64,000 nucleotides of DNA from Streptomyces sp. TRM49041 (GTDB lineage: Bacteria; Actinomycetota; Actinomycetes; Streptomycetales; Streptomycetaceae), in NCBI RefSeq assembly GCF_008271805.1, contig NZ_VSRY01000139.1, forward strand, positions 1 through 64,000, read 5' to 3'. Positions 16,995 to 26,789 of this stretch are shown here, piece after piece; within the stretch, counting starts at the first letter, position 1, and every line of letters begins with the position of its first letter. The notes beneath the pieces are model-generated. The model was not told the DNA's origin. It saw only the letters and a program-made list of their open reading frames with translations, and made no database searches. The position numbers and the translations under genes were made by a program.

Positions 16995-17837
16995 ATGAAC
17001 ACGAGCAAGAATCAGGATGGCGCTGCTGAGGTGGGTGTTGAAGAGGAGGGGGAGCCGGTCGCGACGAAGGACGCCCTGGGCGGTCTCGCTGTGCTCGTGC
17101 TTCTGGTGCTCTGCGCCGGGGGGCTGTTCTGGCTTCAGCGCCGCGCGGGCTCGGTGCTCGGGGGTGCCGAACGGCACATTCCCATCGGTGTTGCCTTGCT
17201 TGCCGTGGGCGCAGCTGTGCGGAACAGGGCCGACCGCGAGGCGTCAGGGTACTTCCGGGTTCTATTGGGCGCCTTGATCGCAGTCAGTGCAGTCGGCGCC
17301 GCGGCGGCCTTGGCCACCGGCAGGACGATCACCGAACTGGTCGAGCACCGAGGCGTGGGCCCACTGGAGGTGAAGGCCGCGGTGACCCCCGAATCCATCA
17401 CGGCCGTCGGCGGTGCCGCAGGGAACGGAATACGTATCACGGGTGGCGAGGCCGTCGTGAGGCTGGCAGATCCCTCCCTCGCGGACCAGCTGGCTGTCCG
17501 CCTGGTCACGGCCGGTCCCCTGCTCGTCCTGCTTGCGGTGTCCATCGCTCTGTACGCAATGGCACGCGCCACGAAGGCGGGTGAGCCGTTCGAGGCCCGA
17601 GTGCCACGACGCCTGCGGCAGGCTGGCGGCATCTGCGCCTTCGCGGGCCCCGCCGTCCAGGTGGCGAGCTTCGCCTGTACCTCCTACCTCGTAGACCATG
17701 CGAATATTGGTGGGAAGCTCGACGTCGCCTTCAACCTTTCGCTCCTGCCCATAGTGGGAGGGCTGGTGCTGTTCGCGCTGGCCGAGGCGTTCGACCACGG
17801 CAGCACGCTCCGCAAAGAGGTGGAAGGACTCGTCTGA
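16995..17837 (+). CDS. DUF2975-family membrane protein
   Basis: A 280-residue membrane protein with a charged cytoplasmic N-terminus, then helices at about 30-50, 60-75, 90-110, 175-195, 215-235 and 245-265. The second half carries the DUF2975 signature: GEPFEARVPRRLRQAGGICA and LPIVGGLVLFALAEAFDHGS, ending in VEGLV. GGAGGGG at 16983-16989 supports the ATG. The XRE gene starts three bases after its stop, the conserved two-gene layout of this family. In that layout the membrane protein may sense a signal or sequester the regulator. Function is otherwise unknown. Confidence 0.88.
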   Translation: MNTSKNQDGAAEVGVEEEGEPVATKDALGGLAVLVLLVLCAGGLFWLQRRAGSVLGGAERHIPIGVALLAVGAAVRNRADREASGYFRVLLGALIAVSAVGAAAALATGRTITELVEHRGVGPLEVKAAVTPESITAVGGAAGNGIRITGGEAVVRLADPSLADQLAVRLVTAGPLLVLLAVSIALYAMARATKAGEPFEARVPRRLRQAGGICAFAGPAVQVASFACTSYLVDHANIGGKLDVAFNLSLLPIVGGLVLFALAEAFDHGSTLRKEVEGLV

Positions 17838-17840
17838 CCC

Positions 17841-18086
17841 ATGGCGGCAGACCCCGACAGCCCGCACCGCATCAGAGTGCACCTCGACACCTTGCTCACC
17901 GACCGCGGTATGACCTTGACCGAACTCGCGGACCGGGTGGGCGTCACCATCGCGAACATGTCGATCCTCAAGAACGGCCACGCGAAGGCCGTCCGCTTCT
18001 CCACACTGACGGCTATTTGCGACATCCTCGAATGCCAGCCAGGCGACCTCCTCAGTTGCGAGATTGCGTCGAATGATGCCGGTTAG
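17841..18086 (+). CDS. YozG-like XRE/Cro helix-turn-helix regulator
   Basis: The 81-residue protein is almost entirely a Cro/C1-type helix-turn-helix: [40 protein letters not shown] then [11 protein letters not shown]. This is the HTH_26/YozG type paired with DUF2975 membrane proteins. It probably binds the inverted repeat at 16902-16956 and so controls its own operon. The 3' end overlaps by four bases the end of an IS701 remnant on the other strand, so its natural downstream sequence has been replaced. Confidence 0.9.
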   Translation: MAADPDSPHRIRVHLDTLLTDRGMTLTELADRVGVTIANMSILKNGHAKAVRFSTLTAICDILECQPGDLLSCEIASNDAG

Positions 18087-19190
18087 TACTCCAGTGTGGT
18101 TTCGTGATCTATCCAGTGGGTTCGCCGTCGGTAGTGGCTGCGTCGGGCTGTTGCCTGGTGGTGTCTGCGCCAGGTGGACCAGTGCAGCAGTCTGGCTGCC
18201 GACACGAGTGGCGGGCGGAGGACGGTGCGGAGGAGGTGGCGGCTTTCCGGGACGGTCAACGCGATGGGGTTGCTGCTGCGGGCGGGCTGGTGCGGATCGG
18301 TGGCCCGTTGTTGTGCCGCGTCGGCGGCGACGGCGGTCAGGAAGGCCAGGGCGAGCATGGCGAGGGTGATGTGACGGTGCCACGAGGTCCAGTGCCTGAC
18401 CTGGTAGTGGTCGCGTCCGGCCGCCCTTGGCGGCCTGGAAACACTCCTCGACGCTCCAGCGGACACCGGCGACGCGGACGAGCTGTGCAAGGGTGACCGT
18501 GGCGGGTGACCAGCACAGGTAGAAGGCGAGTTCCCCGGTGGTGCGGTTGCGGCAGATCAGCAGGTGGCGGTGCTCGTCGGTGCCGATGTGGATCCAGGCC
18601 CAGTCGTAGTGGCGCGTGCCCTTCGCGCCGTTGCCCGCGCTGTGCGGCTGCCAGCCGGTGGCGGGCAGGCGTTCGGCGACGGTGTCCGCGCGGACAGGGG
18701 TGCGGCCTTGGTTGATCCGCACCCGCGTCGAGCAGGCGACGGCCATCACGTAGCCGGTGCAGCGTGTCTCCAGAGCGGCACGAAGCTGCGGGTCCTGCCC
18801 GCAGGCTTCGTCGCCGGTCACCCACTGCGCCTTCACCCCGGCTTCCAGCGTGGCGGCGATCATCTCCCCGGCCAGGCGGGGTTTGGTCGCGAACTGCACC
18901 TCCTGGGGTATCCCGGCAGCCTGGCGGCGCCCGGGATCGCCGCACCAGGACTACTCGGGCAGGTAGAGCCGGCGGTCGACCAGCCCCTCCCCCGGCTGGT
19001 GGCGTAGGCGAGGAAGACGCCGACCTGGGAGTTCTCGTTGCGCCTGGCGGTGCCGGTGTACTTGCGCCGCACTCCCGCCGAGGCGTGGCCCTTCTTCACG
19101 AAGCCGGTCTCGTCCACGATCAGCACGCTGTTGCCGGTGCCGAGGTGATCGACGGCGTAGGCGCGGACGTCGTCGCGGACGGCGGGTTTT
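18083..19190 (-). mobile_element. IS701-family transposase, degenerate
   Basis: Consecutive minus-strand pieces make most of an IS701-type transposase: [40 protein letters not shown], then [77 protein letters not shown] and, after a shift near 18420, [20 protein letters not shown] to the C-terminus. At least two frameshifts and a stop break it. The N-terminus is cut at about 19190, exactly where a duplicated 92-bp segment begins. Confidence 0.85.
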
Positions 19191-19280
19191 GCGATTTCTC
19201 GCCCGCCGTCTCGGGTTGCGCTCGTACGCTCCGGCGCATGGTGGACCCCGAGGTGCATGAGCGGATCACCGCGCGCCGCG
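19189..19280. repeat. Direct repeat copy 1 (partner at 20336-20427)
   Basis: About 92 bp, nearly identical to 20336-20427, including the start codon and first 14 codons of a small protein ([14 protein letters not shown]). Beyond the repeat the copy is diverged but still shows [18 protein letters not shown] helical remains. The two copies flank the GNAT gene at 19409. Confidence 0.85.
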
Positions 19281-19408
19281 AGGAACGGGGGCACCGAAGC
19301 TGCTGGGCAATTGCGGGAGCAGAAGCTCTTGGTCGGGCCGCTGCGGGAGCAGTGGCCGGCCCGGTTAATCGGTTGCGGACCTTCGGGATGGAGTGTCTGA
19401 TCCCGGCT

Positions 19409-20275
19409 ATGACGATTGTGCTGGGTACGCCGACTGTCGACGGGGTACGCGAGGCCATGGCCGCGCTGCGGGAGTGGCAGTACGACGAAGCGCCGATGCA
19501 GTTGCATTCCGGGGACATCGGCTGGAACTACCGGTTCGGAACGGCCGAGACGGCCGCGGTGGTCCGGACCTGGAGTCGGGACGGGCGGATTCTCGCGGTC
19601 GGGATGCTCGACTCGCCGACGCTGGTGCGGATGACGGTCGCTCCGGACGCTTTCCAGGATGAGAACTTGGCGCGGCGGCTTGTCGAGGACTTCTCGCTGC
19701 CTGAGCGCGGCGTGCTGCCGGAAGGAGCGGTGTCCATCGAGGCGCCGCTGGGCCTGCTGCTCCACGACCTGCTGAGCAAGGAGGGCTGGGGCGTCGACGA
19801 GCCGTGGACGCCGCTCTTCCGCGACCTCACCGAGCCGGTGGAGGACCCCGGCGTGCAGATCAAGTCGATCGGCCCGAAGCGGGCGCAGGACTTCGCCGAC
19901 GTTCTGCGGTCGGCGTTCAACACCTCGCGGCCTACGCGCGAGTACTGGCACGCGATGTCGGCGGGACCGTTCTACGCCGACGCCCGCTGCCTGGGCGCCT
20001 ATGACGACCGGGGCAGCGTGGCGGCGGTGGTGACGGTGTGGTCGGCCGGCCCGGGGAAGCCGGGGCTGGTCGAGCCGATGGGCGTCCACGAGGACCACCG
20101 TGGTCGCGGCTACGGCCGGGCGATAACCGTGGCCGGGGCGTCCGCGCTGCGGGAGATGGGCTCGTCGAGCGTACGTGTGTGCACGCCGAGTTCCAACGTC
20201 GGTGGCGTCGCCGCGTACAAGGCGGCCGGGTTCGAGGTGTGGCCGGAGGTGCGGGACCGGATCCGGACGGCCTGA
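19409..20275 (+). CDS. GNAT-family acetyltransferase with extra N-terminal domain
   Basis: A 288-residue protein whose C-terminal half is a GNAT domain: [20 protein letters not shown] (the acetyl-CoA loop, R-G-x-G-Y/G) followed by [20 protein letters not shown]. The first 140 residues ([16 protein letters not shown]..., [17 protein letters not shown] strands) form a second, weakly similar GNAT-like half, as in tandem-GNAT proteins. Start candidates are ATG 19388 and 19409. The latter is chosen because GGAG at about 19390 could serve it. The gene sits between two copies of a 92-bp repeat, inside the IS-rich zone. Confidence 0.8.
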   Translation: MTIVLGTPTVDGVREAMAALREWQYDEAPMQLHSGDIGWNYRFGTAETAAVVRTWSRDGRILAVGMLDSPTLVRMTVAPDAFQDENLARRLVEDFSLPERGVLPEGAVSIEAPLGLLLHDLLSKEGWGVDEPWTPLFRDLTEPVEDPGVQIKSIGPKRAQDFADVLRSAFNTSRPTREYWHAMSAGPFYADARCLGAYDDRGSVAAVVTVWSAGPGKPGLVEPMGVHEDHRGRGYGRAITVAGASALREMGSSSVRVCTPSSNVGGVAAYKAAGFEVWPEVRDRIRTA

Positions 20276-20335
20276 CGCCGGGGCTGCCAGGTAAGGCGGC
20301 AGTCTGGGACGTAGATCGTCTGGCAGGTACGGGAT

Positions 20336-20427
20336 TTGCGAACTCTCATCCGCCGTCTTGGGTTGCGCTTGTACGCTCCGGCGCATGGTGGACCCCGAGG
20401 TGCATGAGCGGATCACCGCGCGCCGCG
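20336..20427. repeat. Direct repeat copy 2 (partner at 19189-19280)
   Basis: Second copy of the 92-bp direct repeat. It covers the upstream region and first codons of the small IS-associated gene at 20385. Because this copy continues into the better-preserved gene, it is probably the parental one. Confidence 0.85.
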
Positions 20428-20839
20428 CGGAGCTGGATGAACTCGAAGAGCAGCTGGTCAAGCAGCTGTCCGAGGTGCGGGCCGAGCGGGACGGGCTGGC
20501 CCTGGCGGTGGGGGTGTGGCAGCGGATGAGCGAGCAGCTCGCTGACGAGCGGGCAACGGCCGGGTCGCCGGTGGTGCAAGTGGCCGGTCGGGCGGTGCGG
20601 CTGGTCCCGGACCGGGCGTCAGGGGTGGCCGAGTCCGCGCTGCCGGCGGACTACCAGCGCATCCTGGCCGCCGTGCGGTAGGCCGGCGGGCCGGTCGCCA
20701 CCCGGGCCGTCGGTGAGGCGTTGGATCTGGACACCGGGGTGCGGGGCAAGCTGGAGCCGCTGCGCGGGAAGTTGACCAAGCTGGCCGATCGGGCTGGCTG
20801 CACAAGCGGGGCGACGGCAAGTTCGCCGTGCGCCCGTAG
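20385..20839 (+). pseudogene. Small coiled-coil protein, IS-associated, broken
   Basis: The frame [20 protein letters not shown] then [20 protein letters not shown] forms an N-terminal coiled coil, followed by [15 protein letters not shown] and a TAG at 20679-20681. Past the stop the same reading gives AGGPVATRAVGEALDLDTGV then LEPLRGKLTKLADRG. After one base change of frame comes WLHKRGDGKFAVRP and a stop at 20837-20839. The complete product would be about 150 residues with a C-terminal winged-helix-like part. Similar small genes travel with transposases in Streptomyces, and a transposase follows here. One nonsense codon and one frameshift make it inactive. Confidence 0.6.
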
Positions 20840-20978
20840 TCGCCGGACTCGAAGAGCGGGTGGGCGTAACCGGTGGGCACCCGGCGGCAGTTGAGTTTGG
20901 TGTGAAGAAAGCAACGAAACCGTCGAGGGCCCTGACGGCCTTGTCTACACCTCCCGCCTGCCGCTGTCGAGCGCCACC

Positions 20979-21742
20979 TTGAACTATCTCGCCGATCTGA
21001 TCCGCGGCCACTGCAAGCAGATCCGCTCGCCGTGGCGGGCGCTGCCCGCCGGGAAGATCGCCGGGATCGTGCTGGCGGCGCTGCGCTGTGATCAGCGGCC
21101 CGGCGACCTGGCCGGCGGCAACGGCATCCACCGCACCACCGTGAGCCGGTGGGTACGCGAGGTCGTCGGCCTGCTGGCCGCCCGCGCCCAGCGCCTGGAT
21201 CGCGCGCTCAAGAAGATCGCCCGAACGGGCGGCGGCATCGTACTGCTGGACGGCTCGCTGATACGCACCCGACGCCGCACCGGAGACGCGAACCGGAAGA
21301 GCTACTCCGGTAAGGGCAAATTCCACGGACTACTCGTGATCGCACTCACAGATGATCGTGGCCGGCTGCTCTGGGTCTCCGCGGCCCGGCCCGGATGCAC
21401 CTCGGAGATCACCGCCTGCCGGCACGACCACCTCACCGCCCGTCTGCGCGCGACCGGCCTCGGCGCCATCGCCGACCTAGGCTTCATCGGCCTCGATGAC
21501 AACGACAACCCGGATGCCGGCCCGGCCGTGCTCACCGGCTACAAGGCCGCCCGCAACAGGCCCCTGACCCCCGGCCAGAAACTGTCGAACACCGTGCTGG
21601 CCGCAGTCCGCGCCCCGGTCGAGCACGGCTTCGCCCACCTGAAGAACTGGCGCGTCCTTACAAACCTCCCCACCGGCCCGAAGTCGGCGACCGCGCTGGT
21701 CAGGCCCTGCTGGTGCTGACCAACCGCGAAATCGCCCGCTGA
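20979..21742 (+). mobile_element. IS5-family (DDE_Tnp_4) transposase, C-terminal frameshift
   Basis: A nearly complete transposase: LADLIRGHCKQIRSPWRALP then GIHRTTVSRWVREVVGLLAA (helix-turn-helix), IVLLDGSLIRTRR (first Asp region), GKGKFHGLLVIALTDDRGRL, LGAIADLGFIGLDDND (second Asp) and VEHGFAHLKNWRVLTNLP (Glu). Coding probably begins a dozen codons upstream of the TTG at 20979 (LVYTSRLPLSSATLNYLAD). Near 21700 one missing base shifts the frame; the natural end ALLVLTNREIAR with TGA at 21740-21742 is intact in the next frame. It is probably recently active but now broken, unless the shift is an assembly error. Confidence 0.85.
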
Positions 21743-21826
21743 CCGATGATCTTCGCGAGAGGCATCCGCCCACTACCAGCCCGAGAATTCCGAAGACGAC
21801 TCACGCCAGACCCGTGACCTGCGACT

Positions 21827-22231
21827 TCACGATGCACACTGCTCAGTGACTCGCGCAGGGCGGTGTCCATCACGCTCATCGTGCCGCCACCTCGTGCGGA
21901 CGAGGGCCGCCTCGAAGTTCATGTGATGGACCGTGGTCACCGAGCAGACGAAGTCGTACCCCGAACCGGGAAGTTCTGCGGCGAGGAAGTCTCCCTCGAC
22001 GAAGGTGAGTTGCGGGCGGCCGGCAGCCAACTCGCGTGCGCAGGCGATCATGTCCGGCGACTTGTCGATCCCTATGACGTGTTTCGCCCGCCCGGCAAGC
22101 TTCCGCGCCAGCAGCCCGTCCCCGCAGCCAACGTCCAGGGCATCACCGCACCCCTCAGGAACAGCCCGGAGGATGCCCGGGTGCCGGGCAACGTTGGTGT
22201 TCCAGTACGGCTCTGCGGCGGGCTGACGCAT
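21827..22231 (-). pseudogene. SAM-dependent methyltransferase (class I), truncated
   Basis: From MRQPAAEPYWNTNVARHPGI the frame has motif I, ALDVGCGDGLLARKLAG, then HVIGIDKSPDMIACA, FVEGDFLAAELPGSGYDFV and SVTTVHHMNFEAALVR. This is the first two-thirds of a UbiE/Methyltransf_11-type enzyme. The frame then shifts; the expected TMSVMDTALRESLSSVHREV is found in the next frame. The loop between (usually about 10 residues) looks deleted. The 3' part runs out near the end of the IS5-family element. The substrate is unknown and the gene is likely inactive. Confidence 0.75.
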
Positions 22232-22336
22232 CGGATCATCGTAAGGGCCGGTCACGGCCTGCCGAGTGCACACCGACGGATTCGCCGTCCCCATGGGGAG
22301 TCGTGATCGCAGGGATGGGGAATTACGTGACGCTGA

Positions 22337-22878
22337 TCATGCAGATCGTGGGGAATTGCCTGACCGTCGACAGCTGCCCGCCACGCACCAACGTGATCCG
22401 CGTGCCAGGGTGGTCCACAAGGTCTGCAGGTACTGCACGCACGGCACAGGCAGGCGCTGCGCCTCATCGACCACCAGCACCCGCGCCTCGCCCAAAGCCC
22501 CCGTGACCACGGTGTCGGCCAGCGCAGATATGTGCGAAAAGCGGCCCGGCAGCGCCAGAGCGTCGAACACCGCCCGCCTCATGCCGGCCACCGACGGCCG
22601 AACCGGCACTGACACCCACGTCACCTTTCGAAACCTGCAGGCACTCCGTGGAGCGCCATCCGCACGGCAACGGTCTTCCCCGGCCCGGGTCGCCGAACAC
22701 ACACCGCGCCCTCCGTCGCCATCGCCTGCCCGACCGCCTGGGCCACCGCCCGCACCGACGACGACCGCACCAGATGCGCTCCCACCGGCAACGCCACACC
22801 CGCCACCGCACCGCCCTCCCCCACCGGCAAGCCGCTGGTCGCATCCGGTCCGAGACACGGTGGCGCAGACATCTTCAC
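22337..22878 (-). mobile_element. TniB/IstB-like transposition ATPase, broken
   Basis: A P-loop ATPase in two frames. The first has LPVGAHLVRSSSVRAVAQAV, VCVRRPGPGKTVAVRMALH (Walker A) and VPAGFER. The second continues VTWVSVPVRPSVAGMRRAVF, ISALADTVVTGALGEARVLV VDEAQRLPVPCVQYLQTLW (Walker B). This is the AAA_22-type ATP-binding partner of Mu/Tn7/Tn5053-class transposases. The frame change is near 22630 and the C-terminus is lost before 22337. Confidence 0.75.
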
Positions 22879-22879
22879 C

Positions 22880-23294
22880 GCGCCCCTCCCGCGGCCCGGC
22901 CAGGGCGAGGTCAGCCAGCGCCTGATTCGTCTGCTGCTCCTCCCGCTCCCGCCGCACCACCACGCGATCCGGCAGGATCCTGCCGGCCTGAAGATCCCTG
23001 CGTACCACCCGGTGCAACGACGCCAGCGAGGGCATCTGACCCCCGGCCTCCTTCAGTCGCGGGTGCAGCGCCGCCACGTTCCCCGCCTGCCTGTGCCAGC
23101 ACCTCCCACGCCCGGTCGGACAACTCCAGCCGGGCTCGCGCCTGTGCTCCACACGGCCATCCGCCCGCGCCGCCTCCAGCCACCGCCGCACCGTCCGCAC
23201 AACTCACCCCACCGACCTGCGCGCCCGCACGCACATGCGCCGTGGTCGACGCCCCGGCCGCATCGAGCTCCAGCAGCCGCGCCACCAGCGACAT
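22880..23294 (-). mobile_element. TniA/Mu-type transposase N-terminus, broken
   Basis: MSLVARLLELDAAGASTTAH is followed, with frame changes, by VRTVRRWLEAARADGRVEHR (helix-turn-helix), LSDRAWEVLAQAGG, AALHPRLKEAGGQMPSLASL and HRVVRRDLQAGRILPDRVVV. This is the DNA-binding N-terminus of a large Mu-type (rve/Mu_transpos_C) transposase found next to an AAA ATPase in actinobacteria. The DDE catalytic core of some 400 residues is missing; the sequence passes straight into the ATPase gene. An internal deletion has therefore fused the two genes. Confidence 0.65.
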
Positions 23295-23500
23295 ATGGAC
23301 GTCCGCGCCGCCCAGGAGCCGTCCGCGCGGGGGCGGACGGTGACCGAGCAGGAGCCGGCGGCGATGTCTGGGGCGCTGGAGAGAGAAAAATGTCTTAGAT
23401 GCCCACCGCAGTCGGCGGAAGGCGCTCCGCTCTGTGATCAGCGCATCTCGCTGGGTTGCCGTACTGGGCCGGTCGGGCGAGATCCGCGCACAATGGGACC

Positions 23501-26005
23501 ATGCGCGGGACAATCGCCGCTGAGACGGCGGAGCGCGAGGATCTGCTTGCTGCGGCCGTCGTCAAAGCCGTCGCAGGAACCGGCGCGCACGCCGGGAGCG
23601 TCTTTCTCCGCTCCGGCGACCGCCGCTCGATTGTGCTCGCCGCGACGTGCGGGGTGCCGCCCTCCCTGCTGGGCGGCTGGCGTCTCATTCCGGTGAGCAG
23701 CCCGATCCCGGTCGCCGTGGCGTACAGCTCCGGGCGCACGGTGCACCTGGCCGACACCGACGAAACGATGCGCCGGTTTCCTCAGCTCGCGTTGGCTCTG
23801 CCGCATGCCTTCGGCTCGTGCTCCGTGCCGGTGAGCGCAGCGGGCGAGACCTTCGGGGCGCTCGCGGTCGTCTGGGGGGCGTCTCAGGGTGGCGAAGGGC
23901 TGTCCAAGGCCCAGCGCCGCCAGGTGCGCACCATCGCCAACCGGCTCGGAGCTTCCCTCGACGCGCTCCGGGCCCGTACCGGCGATCCCGTCGAGTGCGA
24001 CCCGCAGACGGTTCCCGTCGAGTTCCCGGCTCCCTCGGAGTCGGCTGTGCGGGTCGGATTGTTCGACTGGGACCTCGTCGCCGGCACCTTCACCGTGGAC
24101 GACGAGCTCTGCGCGATCTTCGGTATCGACCCGCGCGCTTTCGACGGACGAGCCACAACGCTTACTTCCCGCCTGCACCCCGGTGACCTCGCTGCCTTCC
24201 GGGCCGCGGCCCGCGACGCAGCCGACGAGGGCCGGATCAACGGACGGCGGCTGCGCATACGAGAGCGAACGGGCCATGGCGAGGCGTACCGGACCGTCGA
24301 GCTGTGGGGCCGCGTACCGGAGCCTGACGGCGCGCAGGCGCGCACCCATCTGGTCGGCGGGGTCGTCGACGCGCGGGCCGGCAGCGCGGCCGTTGCCGCG
24401 GTCGAGCGGCTCCGGGACGGGTTCTTCTCCCTCGCTCCCGACGGACGGATCAGCCACGCCAACCACAGGCTTGAGCAGCTGCTGGGCGTGCGCGGCGACG
24501 AGCTGCTCGGCCAGTGCCTCTGGGACGTGCTGCCGTGGCTGTCCGACCCCGATTTCGAGTACCGGCACCGGTCCGCGATGATCTCGCAGACGCCGGTCTC
24601 CTTCCTTGCATGCCGCCCGCCCGACCGGTGGCTCGCCTTCTACCTCCATCCGGAGGCGGACGGGGTGACCGGCCGGGTGGTCTCCGTGGAGCATCCTGCC
24701 CCGGGTGCGAAGGCAGGGGCTGCCCCGCCCGCGGGAACAGCACCTGCCCCATCGGCCGTGTCGGCACCCGCGGCCGCGTCGGCGCGTCTCGGCGTCATGT
24801 ATCACGTCCTGCAGCTGGGCAGTGCGCTGACTGAGGCAGTCACCGTCCGCGAAGTCTGCGATGTCGTCGCCGACCAGCTTCTTCCGGCCTTCGGCGGCCA
24901 GCAGCTGGCGATCTACGTGGTCCGCGAGGGAACGATGCATTTGCTGTTCCACACCGGCCACCACGAGAACTTCCCCGACCTGCCGGAGGGCGTACCTCTG
25001 CACGCCCGCCTTCCCGGTACGGAGGCTCTGACCTCCGGGGCCCCGCTCTTCATCGAGTCACGGCAGGACCTCTCCCAGGGATACCCGGACATACCCGCGG
25101 GCGAGGTGAGCTCCTGGGCATATCTGCCGCTTATCGCCTCCAGCCGCCCCGTGGGCACCTGTGTTCTCGGCTTCGACGAGACCCATCCGTTCTCCGCGAA
25201 GGACCGCGGCGTCCTCACTGCACTTGCCGGGCTGATCGCCCAGGCCCTGGAACGAGCGCGGCTCTACGACTCGGAATTCGCCCTCGCCCGCGGTCTGCAG
25301 CAGGCCCTCCTGCCACACCGGCTGCCGGCAGTCCCGGGCGCCCGCAGCACCGCGCGCTATCTGCCCGGCACCAGCGGAATGGACATCGGCGGCGACTGGT
25401 ACGACGTCATCCTCACCGGTGACGGAGTGTCTTTCGTCATCGGAGACGTGGAGGGGCACAGCATCGCTGCCGCGGCAACAATGGCTCAACTTCGCAGTGC
25501 GGTACGGGCCTTCGCGGCGGTGGGTCTGACGCCCGGTGAGGTGGTGGCGGGCGCCAACCGGACCCTCATCGATCTCGATGCCGGGCTGCTGGCCAGCTGC
25601 TGCTACATCCGTTTCGACCCCCGCAGCCACCAGGCATACGCCGTCAGTGCCGGCCACCTCCCGCCTCTGCTCCGCCGCCCCGACGGGACGACCGACGTCC
25701 TCGACCTGGACGTCGGCCCTCTTCTCGGTGTGGATCGCACGAGCACCTATCCGGGAACCCGTCTCGGCCTCCCACCGGGCTCCGTGCTCGCCCTCTACAC
25801 GGACGGCTTGGTCGAGGAGCGTGGCACCGGCATCGACGTGGGAATCGACCGGCTGCGGGCATCCCTGGCCCACGCCCGCGCGGATTCACTGGACGAACTC
25901 GCTGACCGGCTTCTGCACGACGCCCGACGCTCCCCGTACCGCGCCGACGACATCGCCCTGCTGCTCACCGAGTACGGTCCGGTCCTGGCGCCGGATGACG
26001 CATGA
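23501..26005 (+). CDS. PAS/GAF-domain PP2C-type (SpoIIE) serine phosphatase
   Basis: An 834-residue cytoplasmic signalling phosphatase. Domains in order: GAF-like (about 5-150); a PAS domain (VRVGLFDWDLVAGTFTVDDE, about 185-300); a second PAS (DGFFSLAPDGRISHANHRLE, about 310-400); an Ala/Pro linker; GAF (LGVMYHVLQLGSALTEAVTV, about 440-590); and the SpoIIE PP2C domain (about 605-825). Metal-binding residues are in GMDIGGDWYDV, VIGDVEGHS, LYTDGLVEE and DDIALLL. The usual GDVxGHG reads GDVEGHS. Such proteins dephosphorylate anti-anti-sigma factors in partner-switching pathways. The start is ATG 23501, near the usual family beginning. The stop is immediately followed by IS481 debris. Confidence 0.92.
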   Translation: MRGTIAAETAEREDLLAAAVVKAVAGTGAHAGSVFLRSGDRRSIVLAATCGVPPSLLGGWRLIPVSSPIPVAVAYSSGRTVHLADTDETMRRFPQLALALPHAFGSCSVPVSAAGETFGALAVVWGASQGGEGLSKAQRRQVRTIANRLGASLDALRARTGDPVECDPQTVPVEFPAPSESAVRVGLFDWDLVAGTFTVDDELCAIFGIDPRAFDGRATTLTSRLHPGDLAAFRAAARDAADEGRINGRRLRIRERTGHGEAYRTVELWGRVPEPDGAQARTHLVGGVVDARAGSAAVAAVERLRDGFFSLAPDGRISHANHRLEQLLGVRGDELLGQCLWDVLPWLSDPDFEYRHRSAMISQTPVSFLACRPPDRWLAFYLHPEADGVTGRVVSVEHPAPGAKAGAAPPAGTAPAPSAVSAPAAASARLGVMYHVLQLGSALTEAVTVREVCDVVADQLLPAFGGQQLAIYVVREGTMHLLFHTGHHENFPDLPEGVPLHARLPGTEALTSGAPLFIESRQDLSQGYPDIPAGEVSSWAYLPLIASSRPVGTCVLGFDETHPFSAKDRGVLTALAGLIAQALERARLYDSEFALARGLQQALLPHRLPAVPGARSTARYLPGTSGMDIGGDWYDVILTGDGVSFVIGDVEGHSIAAAATMAQLRSAVRAFAAVGLTPGEVVAGANRTLIDLDAGLLASCCYIRFDPRSHQAYAVSAGHLPPLLRRPDGTTDVLDLDVGPLLGVDRTSTYPGTRLGLPPGSVLALYTDGLVEERGTGIDVGIDRLRASLAHARADSLDELADRLLHDARRSPYRADDIALLLTEYGPVLAPDDA

Positions 26006-26009
26006 GCCA

Positions 26010-26160
26010 GGCCTGCGGTCCGCTCGGTGCTGCTGGTGTACGGCCGCAGGTAGGCCCATTCTTCGAGCAGGGTGCGGTTGAAGCGCTTGACTTTGCCGTT
26101 GGTCCGGAGGCGGTAGGGCCGGATGCGTTTGTGGGCGATGGCGCCGCGGTGAGGTCGCAT
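26010..26160 (-). mobile_element. IS481-family transposase C-terminal fragment
   Basis: On the minus strand, AIAHKRIRPYRLRTNGKVKR FNRTLLEEWAYLRPYTSSTE then RTAGLA matches the integrase-core end of IS481/IS3-type transposases (HKRTRPYRPQTNGKVERFNRTL, containing the catalytic Glu region). It begins within a few bases of the phosphatase stop codon. Nothing else of the element is recognised. Confidence 0.8.
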
Positions 26161-26789
26161 GGTTACCCATCGCTGAAGGCGTGTCGCACGTCGAAACCAA
26201 CTCCCCCTGGTCAGTCTGCTTCGGGAAGCTCCAGTGGTCAGCCGGAGACAGGGGCCCTCAGGAACGGTCATGACCGTAGCCACGAGAGCACCTGCAAGAC
26301 CACCAGCCTCAGGAGCCTTGGCTCACACCGGATGATGGGTGAGCGGATCACCCTGATGGACTGCCGGCCACTTGATCCTTCGGGACGTCTCCCCCGCCGG
26401 AGGCGGTTCCGGCGATCCGGTGCAACGGCTGCAACGGCTGCAACGGCGGTGGATGCGCACCCGTGTGCCGCCTGGCCCATGCAAATGCTGCGCTGCAGTC
26501 ACGACACCACCTGACGACCTTGGGGCACGTCACGGCCATAGCCGTCGATCGGCAGGGGTTTGAGAGGGCGGTTCGTGAGTCTTTGAGTAGTCTTGCCGTC
26601 GCCTGATGGCGGTGCCGCCCACGGAATCCGGCTCCCGCGGACGCGAGCGGTCTTTGGAGCCGCATCTCGGCGGGCAGGCCCTCTGTCGACGGGCCCGAAC
26701 GGCGACCCCTGACCGCCACGCCCTTCCCGTGCACCGACGGGGCGTGGCACGGGACGGCCGTACGAGGGGCGGGAGTCGGGGGGAACGAT
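26161..26789. other. Non-coding or degraded gap
   Basis: About 630 bases with no supportable gene. The only structure seen is a 9-bp unit TGCAACGGC repeated three times at 26421-26447. The promoter of the 26790 gene should lie near the end. Confidence 0.5.

Noticed and set aside
26421..26447. TGCAACGGC repeated three times
   Set aside because: Only three copies and no related repeats nearby; no sign of CRISPR or iteron array.
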